64,000 nt of DNA from an uncultured Oribacterium sp. Its GTDB lineage: Bacteria > Bacillota > Clostridia > Lachnospirales > Lachnospiraceae. A program made the translations under genes and the position numbers. Where the stretch lies: assembly GCA_900770445.1 (NCBI GenBank), contig CAAGKO010000040.1, positions 1 through 64,000 on the forward strand, written 5' to 3'. The notes beneath the pieces are model-generated. The model worked only from the letters and a program-made list of their open reading frames with translations, did not search any database and had not been told where the DNA came from. Shown one piece after another: positions 8,849 through 17,028 of the stretch (within the stretch, counting starts at the first letter, position 1; each line of letters begins with the position of its first letter).

Positions 8849-10261
8849 TCAGGCCATCGGGAGCTCGACGCGGAAGGTGTTGATGCCCTCGGCGGATTCG
8901 GCCCAGATGCGGCCTTTATGATTTTTTACGATGTTCTCGGCGATGGAGAGGCCGAGGCCGTAGCTGTGGTTCATCGCTCGGGCTTCGTCGATGCGATAAA
9001 AGCGCTGGAAGATCTTCTTCAGATCCTCCGGGCTGATCGCGTCGCCCGGATCCGCGACACTCAGCAGGCAGTGGTGTGCACCGTTTTTCTGGAGCGTCAC
9101 CCGGACGGTGCCGTGCGGGGCTGCATATTTCTGCGCGTTATCGAGGAGGATTTCGACGACTTGCTTCAGGTGCTGTGCCGAGCCGTGGACCGTGATGCCG
9201 TCGGCGACATCCTCGGCGAGGGTCAGTCCCTTTTCGAAGAAGAGGGCGTCGAAGGTGAGCAGCTCGTCGGAAACGAGGCCCGACAGGTCGATGTTCGTAA
9301 GCGGCATCTTCCGGATGGCGCCGTTATCGACACGGGCGAGCTGCAGGAGGCTCTCCACGAGGCCGCGCATCTGGTTCGACATCGTCAGGATATTCTCGAC
9401 GAACTGCGCCTTATGCGCTTCATCAAAACGCGGTGACTTCAGCATCTCGGCATCGGTCAGGATGACGGTGAGTGGGGTCTTCAGCTCATGGGAGGCGTCG
9501 GAAACGAACTGCCGCTGCTGTGCCCAGGCTTCCTCGACCGGGCGTACCGCCCAGCGCGCGAAGAAGATGCTGATGACGAGGAAGCTGACGAAGCTGCCGA
9601 GCCCGATGATGATGCAGGTCCGGTAGAGGTTCTGCATCGTCGCGATCTCGGAGGAGATATCCATGAAGATGATGATCTGGCCATCCGTGGACGCAGGTGC
9701 GGCCTCCGCCGGTCTGTCCGGCACGTGAACTTCAGCTCCGCCGGCGCTGTCTGCAGGGGCGTCTTCACCGGCAGACGACGAGGGCGCTTCGGCGGCCGGC
9801 GCCGTCTCCGGCACCGGATTTCTGTCCGGCGTTTTTCCGTAAGACCACTTCCTCGCGTCGCTTCGATAGTAGCGGAGATTATAGTCGCGGAGGTCGCCGA
9901 CCTTTTCTTCACTGGCGGTCGCCGCGCTGACGAGCTCCTCGAGGACGGCTTCCGAGCCTTCCTGCGTCAGATCATAGTAGTCGCCATCCATGTCGCCGAT
10001 CTTCCCATCCGCGTCGATCAGTACACGGAAGAACGGAAGCAGTATGTTCATCTTCTTGTTTTCGTCCTTTCGCTTCGGATTACGGTCAGAGAGGGTGCCC
10101 ATCGGGGCATACACGGCGTTTTCCATCATGCGGAGGCTGTCCTCCTGGATACGGGAGTGCGTCATGTGCACGACGAGTCCGAAGATGATGATCAGCATCG
10201 TGCAGACGATGAGCATCATGATCGACACGAAGCGGACGCGGAGCTTTCGAATCATGTCCAT
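8849..10261 (-). CDS. membrane sensor histidine kinase
   Basis: 470 residues. Membrane helices lie at about 11-31 and 215-236. Between them is an extracytoplasmic sensor of about 180 residues that includes an Ala/Pro/Ser-rich stretch (150-190). HisKA has FVSDASHELKTPLTV with H258. HATPase motifs are LLDNAQKYA, the G1 box ADPGDAI and GLGLSIAENIV. The HAMP region is short. GGAGGTC precedes the start. It follows its response regulator by about 80 bases on the same strand. The signal is unknown; the Pro/Ala stretch suggests a wall-exposed loop. Confidence 0.92.
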   Translation of the reverse strand: MDMIRKLRVRFVSIMMLIVCTMLIIIFGLVVHMTHSRIQEDSLRMMENAVYAPMGTLSDRNPKRKDENKKMNILLPFFRVLIDADGKIGDMDGDYYDLTQEGSEAVLEELVSAATASEEKVGDLRDYNLRYYRSDARKWSYGKTPDRNPVPETAPAAEAPSSSAGEDAPADSAGGAEVHVPDRPAEAAPASTDGQIIIFMDISSEIATMQNLYRTCIIIGLGSFVSFLVISIFFARWAVRPVEEAWAQQRQFVSDASHELKTPLTVILTDAEMLKSPRFDEAHKAQFVENILTMSNQMRGLVESLLQLARVDNGAIRKMPLTNIDLSGLVSDELLTFDALFFEKGLTLAEDVADGITVHGSAQHLKQVVEILLDNAQKYAAPHGTVRVTLQKNGAHHCLLSVADPGDAISPEDLKKIFQRFYRIDEARAMNHSYGLGLSIAENIVKNHKGRIWAESAEGINTFRVELPMA

Positions 10262-10342
10262 GGTTCAGACCTCCGCTTTCAGATGCAGATCCGGGATCGG
10301 ATAAGGGCCGTCCATTCTGCTGCTTCTTCTTTTTTTCATCAT

Positions 10343-11014
10343 TCATCCCTCCAGCTCCAGATGATAGCCGAGACGGCGCGCGGCGACGATCTGCACATTC
10401 GAGCCGATGGAGTGCAGCTTTTTCCGGAGAAAGCCGACATAAACCTCGACATGGTTCTCGACGGCTTCGGAATTGAAGCCCCAGACCTTCTGGAGGATGG
10501 CTTCCTTCGACAGATTCTTTTCCTTCTGCTGCATCAGCATACGCATCACATCAAACTCCTTCGCACTCAGACGGAGGGACTTTTCTTCACGTAAGAGCGT
10601 ACTCGTCGAGAGATCGAGGGTCGTGTTTCCGAAGCCGAGGGTATCGACCTCGGCACCCTGCCGGCGAAGCAGGGCATGGATGCAGGCGAAGAGCTCGCGT
10701 GCATCGAAGGGCTTCGTCAGGTAGTAGTCCGCCCCAGAATCGAGGCCCTGTACACGGTCCAGCAGCTCGGACTTCGCTGTCAGCATGAGAATCGGCGTGC
10801 TGATATGCTGCTGGCGCAGGGCCTGCGCCACCTGATAACCATTCATCCTCGGCATCATGACATCCAGGATGAGGAGATCATAGACCCCGGTCGCTGCATA
10901 AGCGACCCCGGCTTCTCCATCATACACCGCCTCGGCCTGATAGCCCTGCTCCGTCAGCAGATCCCGGATCGAATCTGCGAGGAGCTTTTCATCTTCTACG
11001 ATTAATATTTTCAT
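10343..11014 (-). CDS. OmpR/PhoB-type response regulator
   Basis: Receiver domain 1-115 with acidic pocket ED at 8-9, phosphoacceptor D51 (LILDVMMP) and conserved lysine in LTKPFDAREL. A winged-helix DNA-binding domain (LSAKEFDVMRMLM) fills 130-223. The start at 11014 is chosen because AAGGAGA lies just upstream and MKILIVEDEK is the usual N-terminus. First gene of a two-gene unit with the kinase. Its 5' leader carries dispersed repeat copy B. Confidence 0.93.
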   Translation of the reverse strand: MKILIVEDEKLLADSIRDLLTEQGYQAEAVYDGEAGVAYAATGVYDLLILDVMMPRMNGYQVAQALRQQHISTPILMLTAKSELLDRVQGLDSGADYYLTKPFDARELFACIHALLRRQGAEVDTLGFGNTTLDLSTSTLLREEKSLRLSAKEFDVMRMLMQQKEKNLSKEAILQKVWGFNSEAVENHVEVYVGFLRKKLHSIGSNVQIVAARRLGYHLELEG

Positions 11015-11035
11015 CTTTTGTCTCCTTAAAGTCGA

Positions 11036-11100
11036 GGCCCTGGAGGGCCAGCGCCAGGAGCACAGTACTACGAGCTCGGAAAACTCTAAGTCAGGGACCC
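11036..11100. repeat. dispersed intergenic repeat, copy B
   Basis: Bases 11037-11080 match 43261-43304 at 36 of 44 positions, including the block CAGTACTACG. The right end is AGGGACCC. The next bases, TAAGCGGCAC (11101-11110), resemble the reverse complement of 73-82 in copy A. It sits 22 bases upstream of the response regulator start, so it would be transcribed in that gene's leader. Confidence 0.75.
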
Positions 11101-11110
11101 TAAGCGGCAC

Positions 11111-11450
11111 CAGGCCCTCGGCTCAACTGTGCCTTTTCAGATGCATTTTACTGTATGTAACTGAAAGTGTGCTGAAACTTCCTGATTCATTTATCTACAT
11201 ATTATACAAGTGCAGGCCTTCTGTCGAAGGAAATCACAGAAGCTTCACACTTTTCTGAAAAGAATTCAGCATCATTTCAGCTTCTTTTTCTAGAATGCGT
11301 TATGTACATCCCAGTGCGCTGGGATTTGAGGGCTTCCGTAAGGATGCCCGGTATATACGTCCTTCATCGCAGGCGAGTGGTGAAGGACATAAAGGACGCA
11401 TCTTAAGGCGCGGCTGCAGTGATTCGGCCGCATATAGAAAAGGAGCAGTT
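11111..11450 (+). promoter_or_regulatory. intergenic region and structured leader of the SLH gene
   Basis: No gene. The right half shows three successive hairpins: GGGCTTCC with GGATGCCC (about 11330-11350), GTCCTTCA with TGAAGGAC (about 11361-11390), and GCGGC with GCCGC (about 11411-11434). AAAAGGAG precedes the start at 11451. Promoters for both directions must lie in 11115-11290; ATTATA near 11201-11206 is the best -10 but has no good -35. I recognise no riboswitch class. Confidence 0.35.
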
Positions 11451-12554
11451 ATGAACAGATATCTGATGCGTGGTGCGATTGCAGCGATGACCGGTGTCGT
11501 CACGGTGGTGGCGGGCATGCCGATGTGTGCGCTGGCCTCGACGACACTGGAGCAGCGAAAGAAGGCACTGGTGAGTGCCGGAATCATCGAGAACTTCGAT
11601 GTAAGTCTGAATGCGGTTACCGTGTCGCGTGCGGAGTTTGCGAAGATGCTGGTGCATGCCTCGAGCTATGCGACGAACGTCGCGGCGGAGTCGAATGTTT
11701 CCGTTTTTAATGATGTGCTGCAGAGTTCACCGTACGCCGGTTATATACGGATCGCGACCTCGAAGGGCTGGATGAGCGCCTACCTCGGTGGCAGCTTCAA
11801 GCCGGAGCAGGGCATCAAGCTCGCCGAGGCAGAGAAGGCGATGCTGACGCTGCTCGGCTACACGAGCGATCAGTTCAGCGGCAACATCGTCGCGAACCGG
11901 AATGCGAAGGCGATCGCCATCGGTCTCACGGATCGGGTCAGCACGAACGTGAATGACGAGCTGACGTACGAGGACTGCGTCTATATGTTCTACAATCTGC
12001 TGATGGCGAACACCGCCCAGAACGATGGGAAGACGAAGAGCAGCCAGACGATCTACGGTTCGCTGTTCGGCTTCACGCTGTCCGACAGCAACGAGCTGAA
12101 TCTGCTCGATACGCTGTCCGCGAACCTGAACGGTCCGCATGTCCTGAAGTCCGGCAAGAGCCTGAACTCGATTCTTCCATTCAGTAAGAGCGTTGCCAGC
12201 TGCTATCTGAACGGGGAGACCTCCAGCGTGGAGGCCATCGAGGATGAGGCGACGAGCTGTGCCGTGGTCGTGTACTACAACAGCTCGACGAAATCGGTCT
12301 ATGCCTACTCGGAGTCGGGCAATGCAGACAGCACCATGGGCACGGCGACCGGCACGGTCGATCAGATCTACTACAGCTCGAGTCAGATCATGACCCCGAC
12401 GCAGGTGGAGATCGGCGGCGAGACCTACAACATCAACAACTCGGATATGCAGTACGCGTTCTCGATCTACGGTTCCATCGATACCTCGGATGAGATCACC
12501 ATCGTCTGGGATCTCGATCAGAGCGGTGCGAAGGAAGTCATCGCAATCGCCTGA
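11451..12554 (+). CDS. secreted protein with an S-layer homology region
   Basis: From the ATG at 11451 (AAAGGAG upstream) the protein has 367 residues. A signal peptide (about 1-30, ending CALA) is followed by SLH-like sequence: VSRAEFAKMLVHAS, VFNDV, YIRIATSKGWMSAYLGG with FKPEQGIKLAEAEKAML, and a weaker third repeat. Such repeats bind pyruvylated secondary wall polymer. The rest (about 200-367) is rich in Ser and Asn and looks beta-rich, with no catalytic motif. It precedes a MacAB-like exporter by about 140 bases; a functional link is possible but unproven. Confidence 0.78.
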   Translation: MNRYLMRGAIAAMTGVVTVVAGMPMCALASTTLEQRKKALVSAGIIENFDVSLNAVTVSRAEFAKMLVHASSYATNVAAESNVSVFNDVLQSSPYAGYIRIATSKGWMSAYLGGSFKPEQGIKLAEAEKAMLTLLGYTSDQFSGNIVANRNAKAIAIGLTDRVSTNVNDELTYEDCVYMFYNLLMANTAQNDGKTKSSQTIYGSLFGFTLSDSNELNLLDTLSANLNGPHVLKSGKSLNSILPFSKSVASCYLNGETSSVEAIEDEATSCAVVVYYNSSTKSVYAYSESGNADSTMGTATGTVDQIYYSSSQIMTPTQVEIGGETYNINNSDMQYAFSIYGSIDTSDEITIVWDLDQSGAKEVIAIA

Positions 12555-12696
12555 CACGATACGAGCGTGATGCATGTGGCAGGAAGCACGGATGCCATGA
12601 GACTATCCGCTGCCATGCCGCTGTGGGCGGATGCATAATGGGTGCATTGGCATCCAGATAGGAAACACAGGAAATCAGGATTTGGTTGGAGAGAAG

Positions 12697-14625
12697 ATGA
12701 AGCAGATTTTTTCGTTTAAAAAGAAGGAGAAGGGCACGGAGAAGAAGCCGGTGAAGAAGCTCGTCCTAGGAGCAGTGCTCCTCGCGGTAATCGCGGGTGG
12801 TACCGTCTTCGTATATCAGAAGAAGGTCGCAAGCTCGAGTAAGAAGGAAACCAGTGTACGGACCGGTACGGTGACACGGCAGACCATCCAGCAGTCGCTG
12901 TCCAGCTCCGGCACGATTTCGCCGAAGAACAGCTATACGATCACCTCGATGGTCGAGGGTAAGGTCATCTCGGCGGATTTTAACGAGGGCGATCAGGTCA
13001 CGGAGGGACAGGTGCTGTATCAGATCGATGCCTCGTCCATGACCTCGAAGCTGAACTCGGCGACGAGCTCCCTCGAGCGTGCACAGGAAAGCTACAACGA
13101 TGCGATGAAGGATTATAACTCCGCCGTCGCGGATTACAGCGGAAACACCGTGAAGTCGACCGTCTCCGGCTATATCAAGACGATGAAGATCCGGGCGGGG
13201 GATCAGGTGTCCGGCAACACGGAGATCGCAGAGATCTACAACGACAGCGTGATGGAGGTGGATATCCCGTTTCTTTCCGTCGAAGCCGCACAGATTCCGG
13301 TGGGCAGCACCGCGACACTGACGCTCTCGGATACTCTCGAGGAAATCAGTGGTACCGTCACCTCCGTCGATCAGCTGGATACGACCCTCACCGGTGGACA
13401 GCTCGTTCGCTATGTCACGGTACAGGTGACGAATCCGGGTGGTCTCACGAGCGATATGTATGCTACTGCAAGCATCAACGGCATCAACTCCTGTGGTGAT
13501 GGCGCCTTCCAGCCGATCCAGAACGTCACGCTGCGGGCGGGCGATCTTTCGGGCTCCGTGACCGTCAAGAAGCTGCTCGTCAGTGCCGGTGACTATGTGA
13601 GTGTCGGTACGGCCATCTTCTCGATGGATGCCGAGGATGCGAGCGACATCCTGAAGACCTACAAGAACAAGGTCTCCGATGCGAAGTCCTCCCTCGAGAA
13701 TGCACAGTCGAACCTCGACACGACGACCGACAATTACGAAAACTATACGATCACCGCACCGATTTCCGGTACCGTCACGACGAAGAACGTCAATGTCGGC
13801 GAGAATGTGCAGAACGGCAACTCCGCGACCGCACTCGCTGTCATCTATGACCTTTCCGAGGTCACCTTCGAGATGAACATCGATGAGCTCGATATCTCGA
13901 ACGTGAAGGTCGGACAGAAGGTCGAGGTTACGGCGGATGCGTTCGAGGACCAGACCTTCGAGGGTACCGTCACGAAGGTGTCCATGGAGGGTACGGCGGC
14001 GAACGGTGTCACCTATTATCCGGTCACCGTCACGATGACGGAGTATGGTGATCTGCTCCCGGGCATGAACGTCACCGGCGTCATCATCCTCGATGAGGCG
14101 GAGGATGCACTCGCGATTCCGGTGGATGCACTCCAGCGTGGCAACAAGGTCTATGTAAAGGATTCCACGACGTCGCAGAAGGCCGAGGCTTCCACTCAGG
14201 ATGCCGCTACGGCAGGTGATGACAGGCAGGGAGGCACTGCGGATGACAAGTCGGAAGGAAATGCAACGGACGAGAAGCCGACAGATGCCGAGAAGCCGAC
14301 GGATACAAAGAACTTCGGCAAGAGCGAAACGTCCGGCGATCCAAACGCAAAGAGCAGCCAGGTGCCGGAGGGCTTCCATGAAGTCACGGTCACCACGGGT
14401 CTCACCTCCGATGCGTACGTCGAGATCCTGTCCGGTGATCTCTCCGAAGGCGATGAAGTCTATATTTCACAGTCCAGCGTCAGCAGCTCGACCGACATGA
14501 TGATGCCGGGTATGGGCGGTGGTGACATGGGCGGCGGCATGGGTGGTGGTAACCCAGGTGGCGGCGGCATGGGTGGCGGTAACCCAGGCGGCGGTGGTAA
14601 CCGTGGCGGCGGCCCGATGGGCTAA
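12697..14625 (+). CDS. MacA-like membrane fusion protein with duplicated adaptor module
   Basis: Adaptor subunit of a MacAB/YknXYZ-type ABC exporter, anchored by one helix (about 21-40) and otherwise outside the membrane. It has 642 residues where about 370-400 is usual. A lipoyl-like half near 87-110, coiled coil 112-145, second lipoyl half 155-180 and beta-barrel 185-262 are followed by the same series again: lipoyl 288-310, coiled coil 315-348, lipoyl 351-385 and barrel 390-465. A Glu/Lys/Thr-rich linker (490-560) follows, and the tail from about 605 is almost only Gly, Met, Pro and Asn. Start by TTGGAGAG upstream. The two following genes are its ATPase and permease. Confidence 0.85.
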   Translation: MKQIFSFKKKEKGTEKKPVKKLVLGAVLLAVIAGGTVFVYQKKVASSSKKETSVRTGTVTRQTIQQSLSSSGTISPKNSYTITSMVEGKVISADFNEGDQVTEGQVLYQIDASSMTSKLNSATSSLERAQESYNDAMKDYNSAVADYSGNTVKSTVSGYIKTMKIRAGDQVSGNTEIAEIYNDSVMEVDIPFLSVEAAQIPVGSTATLTLSDTLEEISGTVTSVDQLDTTLTGGQLVRYVTVQVTNPGGLTSDMYATASINGINSCGDGAFQPIQNVTLRAGDLSGSVTVKKLLVSAGDYVSVGTAIFSMDAEDASDILKTYKNKVSDAKSSLENAQSNLDTTTDNYENYTITAPISGTVTTKNVNVGENVQNGNSATALAVIYDLSEVTFEMNIDELDISNVKVGQKVEVTADAFEDQTFEGTVTKVSMEGTAANGVTYYPVTVTMTEYGDLLPGMNVTGVIILDEAEDALAIPVDALQRGNKVYVKDSTTSQKAEASTQDAATAGDDRQGGTADDKSEGNATDEKPTDAEKPTDTKNFGKSETSGDPNAKSSQVPEGFHEVTVTTGLTSDAYVEILSGDLSEGDEVYISQSSVSSSTDMMMPGMGGGDMGGGMGGGNPGGGGMGGGNPGGGGNRGGGPMG

Positions 14626-14639
14626 ACAGAGGTGATGAT

Positions 14640-15473
14640 ATGAGTGTGATAAATAAAGTCGACGAATACGCCGAAAACCACGAGGAAATCGCGAAGCTGC
14701 GGGCCGCGCAGGCGGCCCAGGGCGTCGATGGTGCAGCCGGTCCCTACATCCCGCCGGAGCATGACGGGGAGGTGCCCTTCCTGCAGCTCGAAGACATTTA
14801 CAAAATCTATCAGATGGGCTCCGAGGAGGTGCATGCGAACGACGGCATCAGTGTAAACATCTACCATGGGGAGTTCGTCGCCATCGTCGGCAAGTCCGGC
14901 TCCGGGAAGTCGACCCTCATGAACATCATCGGTGCCCTCGATGTGCCGACGAAGGGAGAGTACCTGATTCAGGGGGTGAACACCTCCCACATGGCAGACG
15001 ACGAGCTCGCGTCGATCCGAAACCATAAGATCGGCTTCATCTTCCAGCAGTACAACCTGCTTCCGAAGGATAACCTCGTGGACAATGTCTCCCTGCCGCT
15101 CCTCTATGCCGGACTCTCGAAGTCCGATCAGCGGAAGCGTGCGATGAAGCAGCTCGAGCGGGTCGGCCTCGCGGACAAGTGGATGCAGCATCCGGCCCAG
15201 CTTTCCGGCGGTCAGCAGCAGCGTGTGTCCATCGCGCGTGCCCTCGCCGGTGATCCGGAGCTCATCCTCGCGGATGAGCCGACCGGTGCGCTGGACAGTA
15301 AAACCTCCCGCCAGGTGATGGGCTTTTTACAGGATATCAATCAGGACGGAACGACCGTCGTCATGATCACACACGATAATGCGCTGGCCCTCGAGGCGAA
15401 GCGCGTGATTCGTATCTCGGATGGTCGGGTCGTCTTCGATGGGAAAACGGAGGACTATGCTAAATTCATTTAA
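14640..15473 (+). CDS. ABC transporter ATP-binding protein, MacB/LolD type
   Basis: ATPase of the exporter, 277 residues. A 45-residue N-terminal extension precedes the nucleotide-binding domain. Walker A is GKSGSGKSTL, Q-loop FQQYNLLP, signature LSGGQQQRVS, Walker B LILADEPTGALD and H-loop MITHD. These follow the LolD/MacB pattern. It lies 14 bases after the adaptor gene, and its last 17 bases overlap the permease start, so the three genes form one operon. Confidence 0.93.
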   Translation: MSVINKVDEYAENHEEIAKLRAAQAAQGVDGAAGPYIPPEHDGEVPFLQLEDIYKIYQMGSEEVHANDGISVNIYHGEFVAIVGKSGSGKSTLMNIIGALDVPTKGEYLIQGVNTSHMADDELASIRNHKIGFIFQQYNLLPKDNLVDNVSLPLLYAGLSKSDQRKRAMKQLERVGLADKWMQHPAQLSGGQQQRVSIARALAGDPELILADEPTGALDSKTSRQVMGFLQDINQDGTTVVMITHDNALALEAKRVIRISDGRVVFDGKTEDYAKFI

Positions 15474-16647
15474 ACTTGCGCTGAAGAGTATATGGTCAAA
15501 CCGAATGCGTTCGTTTCTGACGATGCTTGGCATCATCATCGGCGTCGCTGCCGTCATCATCCTGGTCGGCATCGTCAATGGTGAAATGTCGTATATGACC
15601 GAAAGCTTCTCCTCCATGGGTACGAATCGTATCACGGTCAATGTCATCAATCTTCGGACGCGTTCTGTCGATGTCGATGACATGTACAGCTTCCTCGAAG
15701 AGAATTCAGAATACTTCTCTTATATGTCGCCGACGGTCACCGTCAGCGCGACGGTAAAGGTTGGTAATGAAAACTCGACGTCGACACAGACGACCGGTGT
15801 GTCGGAGGATTATCTGAGCATCCTGGACGAGAATCTGCTGAGCGGTCGATTCATCCAGTATGCGGATATCGCCGCACGGCAGAAGGTCGCGGTCATCGGC
15901 TACTACATCGCCACCACCTACTACGGCTCGGCGGATGCCGCCATCGGTCAGAAAATCAGTGTGAACGGTGAAAAATACGAGATTGTTGGAGTTATCGAGC
16001 GACAGACCTCAGAGAGCGAAGAGCTGAGTGCGGGTGGCTCCGATGATACGCTCTATATCCCGTACACGGCAGCCGTTAAGCTTTCACGAAACGGGTCGGT
16101 AAACAATTATACCTTCTGTGTACGGGATGAATACGTCGATCAGGCGACGACGATCAAAACCTATATCGAGGATTATCTTTACACGATTTTTAAGGACGAT
16201 GACCTTTATACCGTCACCGCGATGAGTGAGCTCCTCGATTCCATGAACGAGATGATCGGCACCATGTCGATGATGCTCGGCGGCATTGCCGGCATCTCCC
16301 TTCTGGTCGCTGGTGTCGGTGTTATGAACATCATGCTCGTCTCCGTCACAGAGCGTACCCGTGAGATCGGTATTCGAAAGGCGCTCGGAGCGAAGCGTCG
16401 GACGATTCTCTCCCAGTTTGTCATCGAGGCAGCGGTCACCAGTTCGATGGGTGGCTTCATCGGCATCGCCGTGGGCTTTATCGGAACCAGTGCTGCCGGA
16501 AAGATCATGGGCATCGATGCCTCCCCGACGTTTGTCTCCGTACTCGTTTCCTTCATGGTCTCCGTGATGATCGGTCTCCTCTTCGGTTACCTGCCGGCGA
16601 GACGCGCCGCAGCACTGAACCCGATCGACGCACTCCGCTCCGATTGA
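15457..16647 (+). CDS. ABC transporter permease, MacB/FtsX type
   Basis: 396 residues from ATG 15457. Helix 1 (about 20-42, TMLGIIIGVAAVIILVG) is followed by a MacB-type periplasmic core domain (45-265). Three C-terminal helices are near 275, 330 and 360, with the conserved ERTREIGIRKALGA loop. It acts with the two preceding genes as a MacAB-like exporter for peptides, lipids or drugs. The start is inferred from family N-termini; GGAGG lies only three bases away, and in-frame ATGs at 15421 and 15439 are alternatives. Confidence 0.9.
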   Translation: MLNSFKLALKSIWSNRMRSFLTMLGIIIGVAAVIILVGIVNGEMSYMTESFSSMGTNRITVNVINLRTRSVDVDDMYSFLEENSEYFSYMSPTVTVSATVKVGNENSTSTQTTGVSEDYLSILDENLLSGRFIQYADIAARQKVAVIGYYIATTYYGSADAAIGQKISVNGEKYEIVGVIERQTSESEELSAGGSDDTLYIPYTAAVKLSRNGSVNNYTFCVRDEYVDQATTIKTYIEDYLYTIFKDDDLYTVTAMSELLDSMNEMIGTMSMMLGGIAGISLLVAGVGVMNIMLVSVTERTREIGIRKALGAKRRTILSQFVIEAAVTSSMGGFIGIAVGFIGTSAAGKIMGIDASPTFVSVLVSFMVSVMIGLLFGYLPARRAAALNPIDALRSD

Positions 16648-16691
16648 TGCACACGTATTCTGTGCGTCTCTTTCACGACGTTCCGGTACGC

Positions 16692-16730
16692 AAGGGGGTC
16701 AGACCCCGATAAACGGGGTCTGACCCCTTT
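16692..16730. terminator. hairpin with GGGGTCAGACCCC arms
   Basis: 16692-16708 pairs with 16714-16729 (one bulged G) around ATAAA and is followed by TTTC. Each arm, GGGGTCAGACCCC or its mate, is itself nearly palindromic, so the DNA can also form two small hairpins. It closes the exporter operon. Confidence 0.7.
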
Positions 16731-17028
16731 CATTGACGAGAGGCCGGTACTGGTCTATTTTCGTGAAGTTTCTGTTTACAATTCGGGGGGAGCGGTGGTA
16801 TTATTTTCGTGTTTTTATTTTCTGGAGCTGAGAAGGCTGAAACGAAGATAAAAGCATATCGATATTTATATGATGTGAGGTGGCAATGGCGTCACAGGGG
16901 CAAGGAAGAGTGTCCCTGCGTCAGTTCACCTCTTTTTTAGTGCGTCGTTGCCGTAACAGATACGGGTGACGATTGCATAGCGCATGAGGCATTGTCCTGC
17001 TTCATGGGGGATCACGAAAGGGGAGCAT
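16731..17028 (+). promoter_or_regulatory. pyrG leader with candidate attenuator
   Basis: No ORF is supported. GAGGTG (16877-16882) pairs with CACCTC (16927-16932), enclosing CACAGGG/CCCTGCG (16893-16899 with 16914-16920, one mismatch), and is followed at once by TTTTTT (16933-16938). This has the form of an intrinsic terminator about 90 bases upstream of pyrG. Firmicute pyrG genes are known to be controlled by CTP-sensitive leader attenuation; applying that here is inference. GGGGGGAGC at 16784-16792 could lie near a transcription start. Confidence 0.5.
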
